From positions 186,001-250,000 of the forward strand of contig JAEUTO010000010.1 of NCBI GenBank assembly GCA_016787785.1: a DNA stretch of 64,000 bases. The letters are read 5' to 3'. The position numbers and the translations under genes are program-made. Each line of letters starts with the position of its first letter. Within the stretch, counting starts at the first letter, position 1. The stretch comes from Bacteroidia bacterium (GTDB taxonomy: Bacteria > Bacteroidota > Bacteroidia > B-17B0 > Aurantibacillaceae). Below the pieces are notes generated by a model. The model was not told the DNA's origin. It worked only from the letters and a program-made list of their open reading frames with translations, and did no database searches. Below, piece after piece: positions 1-10,781 of the stretch.

Positions 1-1
1 A

Positions 2-181
2 AATGAATGTTTAGATCATTATACAAATGCAATACCTAATTTAACAAATCTCGATCCCTCTATACCAACTAACGGTTTTCAGTTTAGCGCACAAAATAAA
101 CAAGATATAATCGCGTTCTTAAATACGTTGACCGATTATAAATTTTTAGGTGATAAACGTTTTGCGAACCCAAATTTTTAA
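2..181 (+). CDS. Di-haem cytochrome c peroxidase (MauG/CcpA type), C-terminal end only
   Basis: The frame is open from the window edge and stops with TAA at 179-181, leaving about 59 visible residues. The last stretch (AFLNTLTDYKFLGDKRF, then ANPNF) matches the usual C-terminus of bacterial cytochrome c peroxidases of the MauG/CcpA family, where an 'AFLxTLTD' helix and an 'RFxNP' tail close the second haem domain. No CxxCH haem site falls inside the visible part, so the assignment rests on this tail alone. These enzymes reduce H2O2 in the periplasm using cytochrome c electrons. The next gene starts 3 bp after the stop, which suggests one transcript. Confidence 0.6.
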   Translation, partial: NECLDHYTNAIPNLTNLDPSIPTNGFQFSAQNKQDIIAFLNTLTDYKFLGDKRFANPNF

Positions 182-184
182 GCC

Positions 185-556
185 ATGAAAAGATATCTTG
201 TATATATTTTACTTTTAACATCAATTATTTTTTATTCCTGTAAAAAGAACAATGTAGGTGGCAATGCCGAAATAAAAGGTGTTATAAAACATCACGCCAA
301 AATAATTGGTGGCGCCACGGTGTACATAAAATTCAATGCAAAAGAATATCCCGGTAGCGATGTTTCGGTTTACGATGCAACAGTAAACGCAGACGTAAAT
401 GGAAACTATAGCATTAAATGTTATAAAGGCGATTATTATTTATACGCTGTTGGACAAGATCTTGATGTACCACCTCCATACCAGGTAAAAGGCGGCGTGC
501 CGGTAAATATCAGGAACAGAGAAGTGGTGGAGATAGAGATCCCGGTTACGGAATAA
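185..556 (+). CDS. Small lipoprotein with carboxypeptidase-regulatory-like beta domain
   Basis: This 123-residue protein has an N-terminal hydrophobic signal ending in the lipobox FYSC, with Cys19 as the acylation site, followed by KK. The mature part is one beta-rich domain. The patterns 'IKGVIKHHAKIIGGATVYIK' and 'DVNGNYSIKCYKGDYYLYA' fit the CarboxypepD_reg/Cna-B-like fold that Bacteroidota often attach to surface proteins. No catalytic residues are recognisable. It follows the peroxidase-like gene by 3 bp and precedes the barrel protein by 45 bp, so the three may form one operon. The specific role is unknown. Confidence 0.65.
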   Translation: MKRYLVYILLLTSIIFYSCKKNNVGGNAEIKGVIKHHAKIIGGATVYIKFNAKEYPGSDVSVYDATVNADVNGNYSIKCYKGDYYLYAVGQDLDVPPPYQVKGGVPVNIRNREVVEIEIPVTE

Positions 557-601
557 ATTAGTATTTCAAATGTAAAATGGTTGATATAAATATCGATCAT
601 T

Positions 602-1600
602 ATGAAATTTTTAAGAGTAACAATTTTACTTTTTTTTAGTTTACCAATTTTTGCCTGCGATCTTTGTGGTAGTTTTATGGGCATAACGCCCTACGACAAT
701 CAAAGTCAGCTGTGTATTTTGCATCGCTACCGTGTTTTTAACGGTTACCGCAATTACCAGCAAACATCAAGGTTTACAGAGCCAGGGGCTTACAAAACCA
801 TGCACGACCCGGGAATGTTGAACCACGATTCATCTGGTATAACTAAAAACCATTCTAGTAAGGACTATGAATCCTACAAAATAATAGAATTAAGAGGCAA
901 GTGTTTTTTTCATCCGCGCTGGGAGTTGAATTTTATTTTGCCTTTCCAGCAAATTAAAACAAAGTACGATGAGGAAAAAAATAAGGTCACCGGAATGGCC
1001 GATCCTTCTTTATTTGCAGGTTATCATTTAATTAAGCGTTTAAATGATTACAAAATAAAGCAACGTTTAATAATTGGCGCCGGTATTAAATTACCACTTG
1101 GCGTTTCCGACCAACAAAACGATGATGGTGAAAGAATGATGCTGATCAACCAAAACGGCACAGGAAGTATAGATCATTTTTATTATTTGAATTACATGCT
1201 AAGCCAAAAACGCTGGGGAGTAAATTCAAACAGTATTTTTAAAATAAACGGCAGTAATAAATATCACGAAAGATATGCCTGTTCTTACAATCAGGTATTT
1301 AGCTTATTTAGTCGGTTCGAAATAAAAGCGCTAAATGTGTTTCCTTCTATTTTCGCAAATTATGAGTACTGTAAAGGTTTATTTGTAAATGACAAGCTAA
1401 TGGAAGGCACCAATGTAAATGTATTATTACTTGGCCCTGCACTTGATATCAGTTATAAGAGTTTTGTTTTAAATACTTCTTTTCAGTTTAACGTATACGA
1501 AAGGGTGTCGAGCCAAAACCTCTCTAACGCGGGAAGGTTTGTTGTTGGCCTTACTTATAATTTTAAACAGGAAAAATATTTAATAAAAAACAAAAACTAA
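602..1600 (+). CDS. Putative outer-membrane barrel protein with N-terminal CDLCG motif
   Basis: The 332-residue protein has a signal peptide (residues 1-18), then a mature N-terminus starting Cys-Asp-Leu-Cys-Gly. The rest is made of alternating amphipathic strands ending in an aromatic-rich C-terminus, which is the pattern of an outer-membrane beta-barrel of the 'transporter/MetA-pathway' type. The two N-terminal cysteines could bind metal or form a disulfide. Its position after a peroxidase-like gene and a lipoprotein suggests a shared redox or metal function, but this is inference. I do not recognise a specific family name. Confidence 0.55.
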   Translation: MKFLRVTILLFFSLPIFACDLCGSFMGITPYDNQSQLCILHRYRVFNGYRNYQQTSRFTEPGAYKTMHDPGMLNHDSSGITKNHSSKDYESYKIIELRGKCFFHPRWELNFILPFQQIKTKYDEEKNKVTGMADPSLFAGYHLIKRLNDYKIKQRLIIGAGIKLPLGVSDQQNDDGERMMLINQNGTGSIDHFYYLNYMLSQKRWGVNSNSIFKINGSNKYHERYACSYNQVFSLFSRFEIKALNVFPSIFANYEYCKGLFVNDKLMEGTNVNVLLLGPALDISYKSFVLNTSFQFNVYERVSSQNLSNAGRFVVGLTYNFKQEKYLIKNKN

Positions 1601-1652
1601 TTTATTTTATTTTTAATATTTCAGGTATCTTACTACTTTAAAATTTACTAAC

Positions 1653-2420
1653 GTGTCGGTTAAAATTACATTTTTAGGAACCGGTACATCGCAAGGTGTA
1701 CCAATTATTGCCTGTACTTGTGAGGTATGTACCAGTGCAGATTCACGTGACAAACGCTTGCGTTCTTCTATATTAGTAGAAAGCGAAACAAGTCGTTTTG
1801 TAATTGATTCAGGTCCTGATTTCAGACAACAACTATTACGCGAAAAAATTAAAAGACTTGATGCTGTTGTTTTTACACACGAACACAAAGATCACATTGC
1901 CGGGCTGGACGAAGTAAAAGCATTTAATTTTATTAATAAAATGGTAATGCCTGTGTATGCCACAAAAAGAGTGCAGGAAGCACTACACCGCGAGTTTGCC
2001 TATATTTTCTCGGATGAAAAATATCCCGGCATTCCCGAAATTAAAGTAATTGATTTTGATAACGAACCTTTTTTTATTGGTGATATTTTAGTGAATCCGG
2101 TTAACGTGATGCATTTTAAATTGCCTGTAAAAGGGTTTAGAATAAACGATTTTGCTTATATAACCGATGCGAATTTTATCGCCGCTGAGGAAAAAGAAAG
2201 ATTAAAAGGGTTGAATGTTTTGGTATTAAATGCGCTTAGAAGAGAGCCACATATTTCGCATTTTACTTTTGAGGAAGCTATTGAACTGGTAAAGGAGTTA
2301 AAACCGAAGAAAGCTTATTTTACGCACATCTCACATCAATTGGGTCTGCACGAGAATATTGCTAAAGAATTGCCCGAAAATATTGAATTGGCTGTGGATG
2401 GTTTACAGTTGATCATTTAA
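1653..2420 (+). CDS. MBL-fold metal-dependent phosphohydrolase, PhnP-like
   Basis: The 255-residue protein starts at GTG. It has the metallo-beta-lactamase signature H76-x-H78-x-D80-H81 (THEHKDHIAGL) and an upstream Cys cluster (C21, C23, C26) followed by 'DxRDKRLRSS', which is typical of the PhnP-type cyclic-phosphate phosphodiesterase branch. Further metal ligands are expected at His153-like 'NVMHF' and in the C-terminal 'YFTHISHQLG'. It is cytoplasmic, since no signal is present. The substrate is uncertain: PhnP itself hydrolyses cyclic ribose phosphates, but no phn genes are nearby. Its 3' end overlaps the convergent hydrolase gene by 8 bp. Confidence 0.8.
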   Translation: MSVKITFLGTGTSQGVPIIACTCEVCTSADSRDKRLRSSILVESETSRFVIDSGPDFRQQLLREKIKRLDAVVFTHEHKDHIAGLDEVKAFNFINKMVMPVYATKRVQEALHREFAYIFSDEKYPGIPEIKVIDFDNEPFFIGDILVNPVNVMHFKLPVKGFRINDFAYITDANFIAAEEKERLKGLNVLVLNALRREPHISHFTFEEAIELVKELKPKKAYFTHISHQLGLHENIAKELPENIELAVDGLQLII

Positions 2421-3120
2421 GAAGTGAATTAAGTATTTTCTCAATTTCTTTCCCCCTCGTAAGTGTCATCATATGTGAGCCTTTTTCTATAACAACTGTT
2501 GGTTTTGTTTTTTGAATAGGTAAAGTATGATCTTTAGTACCATGAATGTGAATGATATTTTTATTATATGTTTTTTTATCCCACCTAATTATCATATTCA
2601 CAGTTCTTTTTAGGAATTTTGAATTTTTATTTTTAAGCATGCTTTTAAAGGTAGTTTTGTTTTTATTTCTGTCCGGTTCAACAATGGGCTGTAGCATTCT
2701 AGCTCCAAATTTTATTGCGCCTTTCGGAAAAAGTTTATAGATAGGAATGCTTTTTTGAAACCTATAACGAAACGGAAGCTCTTTCCTGCATTTAGCACTT
2801 GAAATAATTATTGTTTTTTTAGGCTGTAGCACATCCGCTAGTTCAGAACATAACATTCCGCCAATAGAAACGCCAATAAAACTATAATTGCTGGCAGTAT
2901 CTATTTGTTTTTTTAAGATCAAAGCATAATCTTTCATAGAGATCCCCTTTTCTGGAATTGGATAAGAAATGTTTACGATCTTGTAGGTTGAATCAAACCC
3001 GATTTCTGAAAAAATGCGCTCGTCGGAGCCCTGCCCGGGAAATAAATATAGAACAGGGTTTTGACCATTAAGCTTTTCTAAGAAAACAAAAAGACTTATA
3101 AAGGCCAAAACCCTTATCAT
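2413..3120 (-). CDS. Secreted alpha/beta hydrolase
   Basis: The 235-residue protein has an N-terminal signal-like segment (residues 1-19, ending near LNGQ). The alpha/beta hydrolase triad is visible: nucleophile elbow G-V-S85-I-G, Asp197 in HGTKDHTLP, and His216 in EKGSHMM. The early 'LFPGQGSDERIF' is the oxyanion-hole region. The length is near the lower limit for the fold, with a very short lid. The substrate cannot be told from sequence. It follows the repeat protein (3126-3530) by 5 bp on the same strand and may be cotranscribed with it. Confidence 0.75.
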   Translation of the reverse strand: MIRVLAFISLFVFLEKLNGQNPVLYLFPGQGSDERIFSEIGFDSTYKIVNISYPIPEKGISMKDYALILKKQIDTASNYSFIGVSIGGMLCSELADVLQPKKTIIISSAKCRKELPFRYRFQKSIPIYKLFPKGAIKFGARMLQPIVEPDRNKNKTTFKSMLKNKNSKFLKRTVNMIIRWDKKTYNKNIIHIHGTKDHTLPIQKTKPTVVIEKGSHMMTLTRGKEIEKILNSLLK

Positions 3121-3125
3121 CTTAA

Positions 3126-3530
3126 TTAGAATTTAAAGAAAAAGAAAACTACTGCAGCCCATTCTTTTTTTACGCCACTTGCATGGCCAATAGTTGAATG
3201 AGAAGAGTTCTCAACGGTTCCGTCACCTTTAATATAACCAACTGTGGAGTGTGAAGAATTTTCAACGGTTCCATCGCTTTTTACATAGCCAATGGTTGAG
3301 TGCGAAGAATTTTCGATAGTTCCATCACTTTTAATATAACCAATGGTAGAGTGAGACGAATTCTCAATCGTTCCATCGTTTTTGATGTAGCCTTTTGTAG
3401 AATGGCTGCTGTTCTCAATCGTTCCGTCAGATTTTACATAACCTGTTGTTGAGTGGCTTCCCGACTCAATAGTTTGTGCTTTTGCTCCAAAAGCCAAACC
3501 AAATAACGCAATTACTAATATTTTTTTCAT
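3126..3530 (-). CDS. Secreted 17-residue-repeat protein, probable 5-fold beta-flower family
   Basis: The 134-residue protein has a signal peptide (residues 1-19, cut after AKAQ). It then has five near-identical 17-residue repeats plus a partial sixth, with consensus N-S-S-H-S-T-x-G-Y-x-K-x-D-G-T-x-E, and ends in the hydrophobic tail VVFFFFKF. The repeat period and the GYxKxDGTxENSS core match proteins I remember being annotated in Bacteroidota as '5-fold beta-flower', in which each repeat forms one blade of a small closed ring. No enzymatic residues are evident. The function of the family is not known to me. Confidence 0.65.
   Translation of the reverse strand: MKKILVIALFGLAFGAKAQTIESGSHSTTGYVKSDGTIENSSHSTKGYIKNDGTIENSSHSTIGYIKSDGTIENSSHSTIGYVKSDGTVENSSHSTVGYIKGDGTVENSSHSTIGHASGVKKEWAAVVFFFFKF
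3180..3464 (-). repeat. Five and a half tandem 51-bp repeats inside the beta-flower gene
   Basis: Codons 23-107 consist of five units of 17 codons, and a partial unit follows to about codon 117. Units differ mainly at third positions and at three variable residues, so the DNA repeats are diverged and older than a recent slippage event. Confidence 0.9.
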
Positions 3531-3557
3531 TTTTATTAATTTAGACTGAAAGATACA

Positions 3558-3565
3558 TAAATTTG
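3558..3565 (+). promoter_or_regulatory. Bacteroidota-type -7 box before msrC
   Basis: TAAATTTG fits the TAnnTTTG consensus of the Bacteroidota primary sigma factor. It ends only 5 bp before the ATG at 3570, so the mRNA would have almost no leader. Confidence 0.45.
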
Positions 3566-3569
3566 TAAT

Positions 3570-6087
<2,518 letters not shown>

Positions 6088-6227
6088 TTCAGGTCGGTGT
6101 GTGCATGCACAGGCTCTTTGTCGATCATGTTTCACCGAAAACAAATATTTAACAGTTGCTTTAATCTAAAGTTTTTTAAATTTCGTATATTTATTAACCA
6201 ATCTGTGTTTTATACAACTAAGCGATC

Positions 6228-6647
6228 ATGAAGCCTGAAGAGTTAATATTTTTATTGGCGGACGATGATCCGGATGAGCATTATCTTGTTCAAAATGCTA
6301 TTCAGGAGGTTAACAAATTTGCCCAAATATATTCAGTATTCACTGGTTTTCAGTTATTCGAATTTCTTTTCAATAAAGGAATTTACGAAGGGCAAAGCAA
6401 TCCAATGCCACACATTATCATCGCAGATATCAATATGCCAATACTAAATGGTTTTGATGTGATAAAGTCAGTAAAAGAAACCCCTCAGTTAAAAGACATT
6501 CTTATTTATATACTTACAACAAGTAAGCGTGAAGAAGACAAAGTAAAAGCTCTGGCGCTTGGCGCAGATGGGTATTATACGAAACCAAATAATTTTACTG
6601 ATCTAAGAGAGATCATGATAGAAATTCACAATAGAATAAAAAATTAG
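6228..6647 (+). CDS. Single-domain response regulator (CheY/Rcp1-like)
   Basis: The 139-residue protein is a receiver domain only. The acidic pocket is ADDDPDE (residues 11-17), the phospho-acceptor is Asp67 (IIIADINMP), the switch Thr lies in ILTTSK and the conserved Lys in YYTKPNNF. The 'ADDDPDEHYLVQNAI' start and the long alpha-4 region resemble the Rcp1 subgroup that pairs with hybrid or phytochrome-like kinases. No kinase gene adjoins it, so its partner is elsewhere. A 140-bp gap separates it from ligA, so it probably has its own promoter. Confidence 0.9.
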   Translation: MKPEELIFLLADDDPDEHYLVQNAIQEVNKFAQIYSVFTGFQLFEFLFNKGIYEGQSNPMPHIIIADINMPILNGFDVIKSVKETPQLKDILIYILTTSKREEDKVKALALGADGYYTKPNNFTDLREIMIEIHNRIKN

Positions 6648-6654
6648 ATTCAGA

Positions 6655-7446
6655 TCATAAAAACAATTTAAGATCCACTTTTTCTTTTACCTCTTCTTTA
6701 AAAAATATTATTCCGAAATGAAACAGATCGATGCTCATTGTAACAGACGTATTGGTTTTTATATCGTTCCATGCTCTTGTCATTCCCTCACTCCAATAAA
6801 TATCATCAAATATTAGTAGTGTATGATTATCTTTTTTTGAAAGCGCTAAATTAAAATAGCGCATGGTAGCTTCGTAAGTATGGTTACCATCTATATAAAT
6901 AAGCGATGCCGGATTATTTTGTAAAAGAGTAGGAAGCGTGTCGTCAAATTTCGCTTCAATAAACTGAACGTTGGAGATATTATTTTTTTTGGCTAACGCT
7001 GAAGCAAATTCAACCAGACTTTTACTTCCTTCAATGGTTATTACCTTTCCGTTTTTAGTAGCCTTAGCAAGGTATAAAGTATTTAAACCAATAGAAGTAC
7101 CCAGTTCTATAATAGTGTTGCAGTTTAAAAAATTAATGAGTTTATAAAGTGTTTCCGACTGTTTTTCACTACTAATTCCTTTAGCCGCGAGGTCTTTTAT
7201 TTTTCTTTTGTTAGAGGTAAAAGTTTTTGAGCCGGCGCCAAAATCTTCCACTATGAGTTCAGTCCTATCTTCTAAAAGTTGTGCCCTTACTTTTTTCAAT
7301 GCATCCAGGTCGTAAAAACTATTTCGGTTATAAAAGACCTCTTCACACAACTGAAAAGCAAATGGCGAATGCACACCGTGGCCCCCACGCTTTGCTACAA
7401 TGTAATGGTTAATGTAGTGTTTTATTTGGTGAAAATTAATTGTCAT
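6655..7446 (-). CDS. SAM-dependent O-methyltransferase-like protein
   Basis: A class I Rossmann methyltransferase (Methyltransf_24-like). The SAM-binding motif I is IELGTSIGLNTLYLA, the acidic residue closing beta-2 is in VITIEGSK, and motif IV is LIYIDGNHTYEATM. The first ~50 residues (RGGHGVHSPFAFQLCEEVF) form a helical cap seen in Bacteroidota homologues. I chose the ATG at 7446 (263 residues) over a GTG three codons upstream; either start overlaps the end of the upstream HTTM gene, the ATG by 11 bp. That overlap suggests translational coupling. The substrate is unknown. Confidence 0.8.
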   Translation of the reverse strand: MTINFHQIKHYINHYIVAKRGGHGVHSPFAFQLCEEVFYNRNSFYDLDALKKVRAQLLEDRTELIVEDFGAGSKTFTSNKRKIKDLAAKGISSEKQSETLYKLINFLNCNTIIELGTSIGLNTLYLAKATKNGKVITIEGSKSLVEFASALAKKNNISNVQFIEAKFDDTLPTLLQNNPASLIYIDGNHTYEATMRYFNLALSKKDNHTLLIFDDIYWSEGMTRAWNDIKTNTSVTMSIDLFHFGIIFFKEEVKEKVDLKLFL

Positions 7447-8869
7447 TACACACACAAAATAAATTCTTTTTTAATTCGCTGGTCTTGTAATTTGCTAAAT
7501 TATATTTTTGCATGTAATACAAATTCAGCATGTTCATTTTTTTATTCGGATGTGCTTTGTTCCATTCTCTTATAATGTAGCGGCAGTAAAGCGGGCGTAA
7601 AAAAGTATAATTATCATTCTGCATATTCTCTGCGAGTTTGCGCCAGCGATCGCTCTTATACATTTTTACAATGTGTTCAGGTTTTTTATAATCCACATAG
7701 TCGTTATCTCTGTAAAGATCATGTTGCCTGCCAATAGAATCCATACCATGATATACAAACCAACCATCTTTTTTTAAAATGCTGGGCGAAAACATGCCCC
7801 AGTATTGGTCTAAACGGAATATATTTACAGGATACCATACTTCTTTTCTTAATTCGTAACTAAACCAATTTACCGCACTTAAATTTATAATGATGCAAAT
7901 GATGATAACACTTACACAAATACTATTGGTAAAGTACTTTGAAGGCGAAGGTTTTTTGATACTTAGAATAAGCGCTTCCTTTTTTATTTTAAGTTTGGCT
8001 TCCAGTTTGTCTAACATAGTTTTTGGTAATAAGCCAATACCTGTAACTATATTAATAACGAAGAACAGGCCAACATACAGCGTTAGCCCAATACCAATAT
8101 GTAATACTAAAATTAAAATAAAAGCAATAAAACGTAAATTTCCCTTTTTTGAAGGCCATAAAATTAATATTGGAATTGCTAACTCAATATAAAAAACAAA
8201 CCAGGTAAGTAATTTCATAAGTATAGGAAACTGGTAAAGCATGTCGCCTGCCGGTAAACGTATTTGTTCTAAGCTTAGTGCGTAATAAATGGCAGAACCT
8301 TCGGAGCGCCACTCCGTACTGGTTTTTAGGCACACCGTAAAAAAGTACACCGACCAAATTAGAAGTAAATAACCCACATTAGCAATAACATTTTGTTTTA
8401 AAGGAATTGCTTCTTTTTTTGAATCTAAAGAGTAAACTGCATTCCATGGTAGAAATAATCCCCAAAATAAAACCAAACGTAAAAGATCATCACCAGATTG
8501 CTGTACAAATAAATTACGGTTGTGAAGTGAAATAGTAAATAGCCAAACCAAAAGCGTAGCCCATTTTGTTTTGTAGCCAACTAATAAACATAATGCTAAA
8601 ATAAAGTGCAGGCAAAATAAAGATAACACCCAGGCATAAGAACCACTTAGTTCGTGCAGGCTCCAGTTACCGGTCTTCCAGCCAAAAGTATGTATGAGAT
8701 TGGTTGGCCATAAACCCGCATCTGTATAGTGCGCAGTAAGATCAGCACCCCGAATAAACAGGTCGGCCATTATTATTAGTGCTAAACCAATACGCATTAG
8801 CGCCAATGCTCTCAGATCGAGCGTGTAGCTTTTAGAAAGATAAAGAAGTATTTTTTTTAGTTGATACAA
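7436..8869 (-). CDS. HTTM-domain (vitamin K-dependent gamma-carboxylase-like) membrane protein
   Basis: The 477-residue protein opens with the HTTM pattern: 'LDLRALALMRIGLALIIM', then 'LHNRNLFVQQSGDDLLRLVLFW' in spaced motifs typical of the domain shared with gamma-glutamyl carboxylase. About eight membrane helices occupy residues 25-310, and a soluble C-terminal part begins after residue 330 (W-x-MFSP). Bacterial members are common in Bacteroidota and mostly lack a proven activity. The start is TTG at 8869, with an in-frame stop codon immediately upstream and no ATG before residue 25. It is coupled to the methyltransferase gene. Confidence 0.85.
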   Translation of the reverse strand: MYQLKKILLYLSKSYTLDLRALALMRIGLALIIMADLFIRGADLTAHYTDAGLWPTNLIHTFGWKTGNWSLHELSGSYAWVLSLFCLHFILALCLLVGYKTKWATLLVWLFTISLHNRNLFVQQSGDDLLRLVLFWGLFLPWNAVYSLDSKKEAIPLKQNVIANVGYLLLIWSVYFFTVCLKTSTEWRSEGSAIYYALSLEQIRLPAGDMLYQFPILMKLLTWFVFYIELAIPILILWPSKKGNLRFIAFILILVLHIGIGLTLYVGLFFVINIVTGIGLLPKTMLDKLEAKLKIKKEALILSIKKPSPSKYFTNSICVSVIIICIIINLSAVNWFSYELRKEVWYPVNIFRLDQYWGMFSPSILKKDGWFVYHGMDSIGRQHDLYRDNDYVDYKKPEHIVKMYKSDRWRKLAENMQNDNYTFLRPLYCRYIIREWNKAHPNKKMNMLNLYYMQKYNLANYKTSELKKNLFCVCNDN

Positions 8870-8884
8870 TTATGTAAAAATAAA

Positions 8885-8910
8885 AAAAGCAGGCTTTTAC
8901 ACCTGCTTTT
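8885..8910 (-). terminator. Intrinsic terminator of the lipoprotein gene
   Basis: A 9-bp stem (AAAAGCAGG paired with CCTGCTTTT) with an 8-nt loop is followed on the minus strand by a run of T. It lies 23 bp after the stop of the lipoprotein gene. Confidence 0.8.
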
Positions 8911-8932
8911 CATCATAAAAAATTCTGTTTTA

Positions 8933-9481
8933 TTAGTTACAACCTAAGTTACCGCTAACGCCAACTGTAGGAAAGTTAAAGTTTTGTTGTGTACATAAAA
9001 CCCCGGTAAACGAAGCCTGAATAGAATTAGATGTTGTATTTACAGCAACAGAGCCTGTTTTGCCATACCAAACAATACCTGAAGGTTGATTTGGAGCGTT
9101 GTTAATGATCATTGAACAAGAATTAGCATTAGGACTAGCTGCTATTGCATAAGTACCCGTTGTTGGAGGAAATAAGAAATTTAAAGTAACATCAATACTG
9201 CCATTTAAACCTTTTAAAGTAATACTGTTTGTAGAACTGCAGGTTGGATTGCTCCATCCGGCACCACCAACCAATAAACTTGAGTTTTGAGTAGCAGGAT
9301 TAGTTAAAGTTGCAGTACCTGTAACTGTTTGGTTACCCACATTTGGGTTTCCACCGGTGCCGGTAGCATCTTCTTTATACGTTGGTTGAATTCTGTCGTC
9401 AGCTTTTTTCTTTGCACAAGAAAAAATTAAACTTGCAGAAATAATTGCAAAACCGGAGATAATTAAAAATTGTTTTTTCAT
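8933..9481 (-). CDS. Putative lipoprotein, unknown function
   Basis: The protein has a lipoprotein signal ending in LIFSC, so acylation falls on that Cys, followed by AKKKADD. The mature region is Asn/Thr/Ser/Gly-rich with little charge and contains several Cys (PTCSSTN, NSCSMI, VLCTQQ, LGCN-end), which suggests a disulfide-stabilised beta domain exposed on the surface. I set the start at ATG 9481 (MKKQFLII); a start seven codons upstream would add residues in front of a normal lipoprotein signal. A -7 box lies 18 bp upstream and a terminator follows, so the gene is probably monocistronic. Confidence 0.7.
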   Translation of the reverse strand: MKKQFLIISGFAIISASLIFSCAKKKADDRIQPTYKEDATGTGGNPNVGNQTVTGTATLTNPATQNSSLLVGGAGWSNPTCSSTNSITLKGLNGSIDVTLNFLFPPTTGTYAIAASPNANSCSMIINNAPNQPSGIVWYGKTGSVAVNTTSNSIQASFTGVLCTQQNFNFPTVGVSGNLGCN

Positions 9482-9499
9482 TTGAACACGTATTATACC

Positions 9500-9507
9500 C
9501 AAAAATA
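9500..9507 (-). promoter_or_regulatory. -7 promoter box of the lipoprotein gene
   Basis: On the minus strand the bases read TATTTTTG, matching TAnnTTTG. It ends 18 nt before the ATG at 9481, which supports that start over the one seven codons upstream. Confidence 0.5.
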
Positions 9508-9568
9508 AGAAAAATACACTAATTCGGCAAATTTTTGAGGCCTAAAATGAGTGAACGTGGCTTTTGGG

Positions 9569-10738
9569 TTAATAAAACGTTTTTTTCATGATAAAATTCT
9601 GCTTTAAAAGCGGACTAATTCTATACCTGTCTTCCTCATAAAAGCCTTTTAAAGCCGTTAATTCCTGAACAATAAGGTTGATCCCTAATTCATCTGCCCA
9701 TTTTAAAAGGCCTTTAGGATAGTTAACGCCCTTGGTCATTGCCATATCTATATCGTCGCGCGAAGCGATCTTTAAATACAGTGTATCGGCCGCTTCATTA
9801 ATAAGCATAAATAAAATACGCTTCACAATGGTCTTGCCTATTTCAACATCTTTTGTTGGTTCTTTTATTTTAGCGTCGGGGCTATAATCGTAAAATCCTT
9901 TTCCTGTTTTTTTACCCAAAAAGCCTGCTTCTAACAAACGTTTTTGTGAAAGCGCCGGTTTAAATCTTGGATCAAAATAAAGCTGTGTCCAAACAGTTTC
10001 GGTCACCACATAATTCACGTCATGACCTATCATGTCCATTAATTCAAACGGACCCATTTTAAAGCCGGCTATGTCTTTCATAGCCCAATCAATGGTTGGC
10101 ATATCTGCAATACCTTCTTCGTATATTCGCAAGGCCTCGCTGTAAAAAGGGCGAGCCACACGGTTCACAATAAAGCCGGGCGTATCTTTTGCAATAACAG
10201 TAACTTTTCCCCAGCCATCAATTAAACTTTTACAAGCTGTTGTTACTGTTTGATCTGTTGCAATGCCCGGAATAATTTCTACTAAAGGCATTAATGTGGC
10301 AGGATTAAAAAAGTGTATGCCAATTACTCTTGCAGGTTTTACGCAGGCAGAAGCAATGGATGTAATAGAAAGCGAAGATGTGTTAGAAGCGAGTATACAA
10401 GTTTCATTCACTATTTTTTCAACTTCTGCAAAAACAGATCTTTTTACATCCAGTTTTTCTACGATGGCCTCAATAATTAAAGCGCAATCTTTTAATTCGT
10501 TTAAAGAAGAAACAAAACTGATGTTAGCTAAAATACTTGTTTGCAGATCGCTGCTTATTTTTTGTTTCTCAACTAATTTTTGAAGCGAAGTTTTTAAATT
10601 ACCTTCAGCTTTTGCTAAAGCGTTTTGGTTGTTATCGTAAATAACAACTTTGTGTGAAGTGGTAGCTGCAACCTGTGCAATACCGCTACCCATAGCGCCG
10701 CTGCCAATAACACCAATAATAGAATTTTTAGTGAACAT
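9569..10738 (-). CDS. 3-hydroxyacyl-CoA (3-hydroxybutyryl-CoA) dehydrogenase
   Basis: The 389-residue protein has an N-terminal Rossmann fold binding NAD(H) with G12-S-G14-A-M-G17, and the family signatures [17 protein letters not shown] and [14 protein letters not shown]. The catalytic His lies in GIHFFNPA. The C-terminal dimerisation region contains [12 protein letters not shown], and a second helical 3HCDH repeat follows (about 295-389), making it ~100 residues longer than the minimal fadB/hbd form. This two-repeat form is often seen in phenylacetate and fatty-acid degradation. It oxidises 3-hydroxyacyl-CoA to 3-ketoacyl-CoA. Neighbours are unrelated, so the pathway is not defined by context. 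Confidence 0.92.
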   Translation of the reverse strand: MFTKNSIIGVIGSGAMGSGIAQVAATTSHKVVIYDNNQNALAKAEGNLKTSLQKLVEKQKISSDLQTSILANISFVSSLNELKDCALIIEAIVEKLDVKRSVFAEVEKIVNETCILASNTSSLSITSIASACVKPARVIGIHFFNPATLMPLVEIIPGIATDQTVTTACKSLIDGWGKVTVIAKDTPGFIVNRVARPFYSEALRIYEEGIADMPTIDWAMKDIAGFKMGPFELMDMIGHDVNYVVTETVWTQLYFDPRFKPALSQKRLLEAGFLGKKTGKGFYDYSPDAKIKEPTKDVEIGKTIVKRILFMLINEAADTLYLKIASRDDIDMAMTKGVNYPKGLLKWADELGINLIVQELTALKGFYEEDRYRISPLLKQNFIMKKTFY

Positions 10739-10781
10739 AAATTAATGTAACGTGATTTTGAGGTTTAAAGATCGAAAGAAA

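Noticed and set aside
2413-2420. 8-bp overlap of two convergent genes
   Set aside because: Ordinary in compact bacterial genomes.
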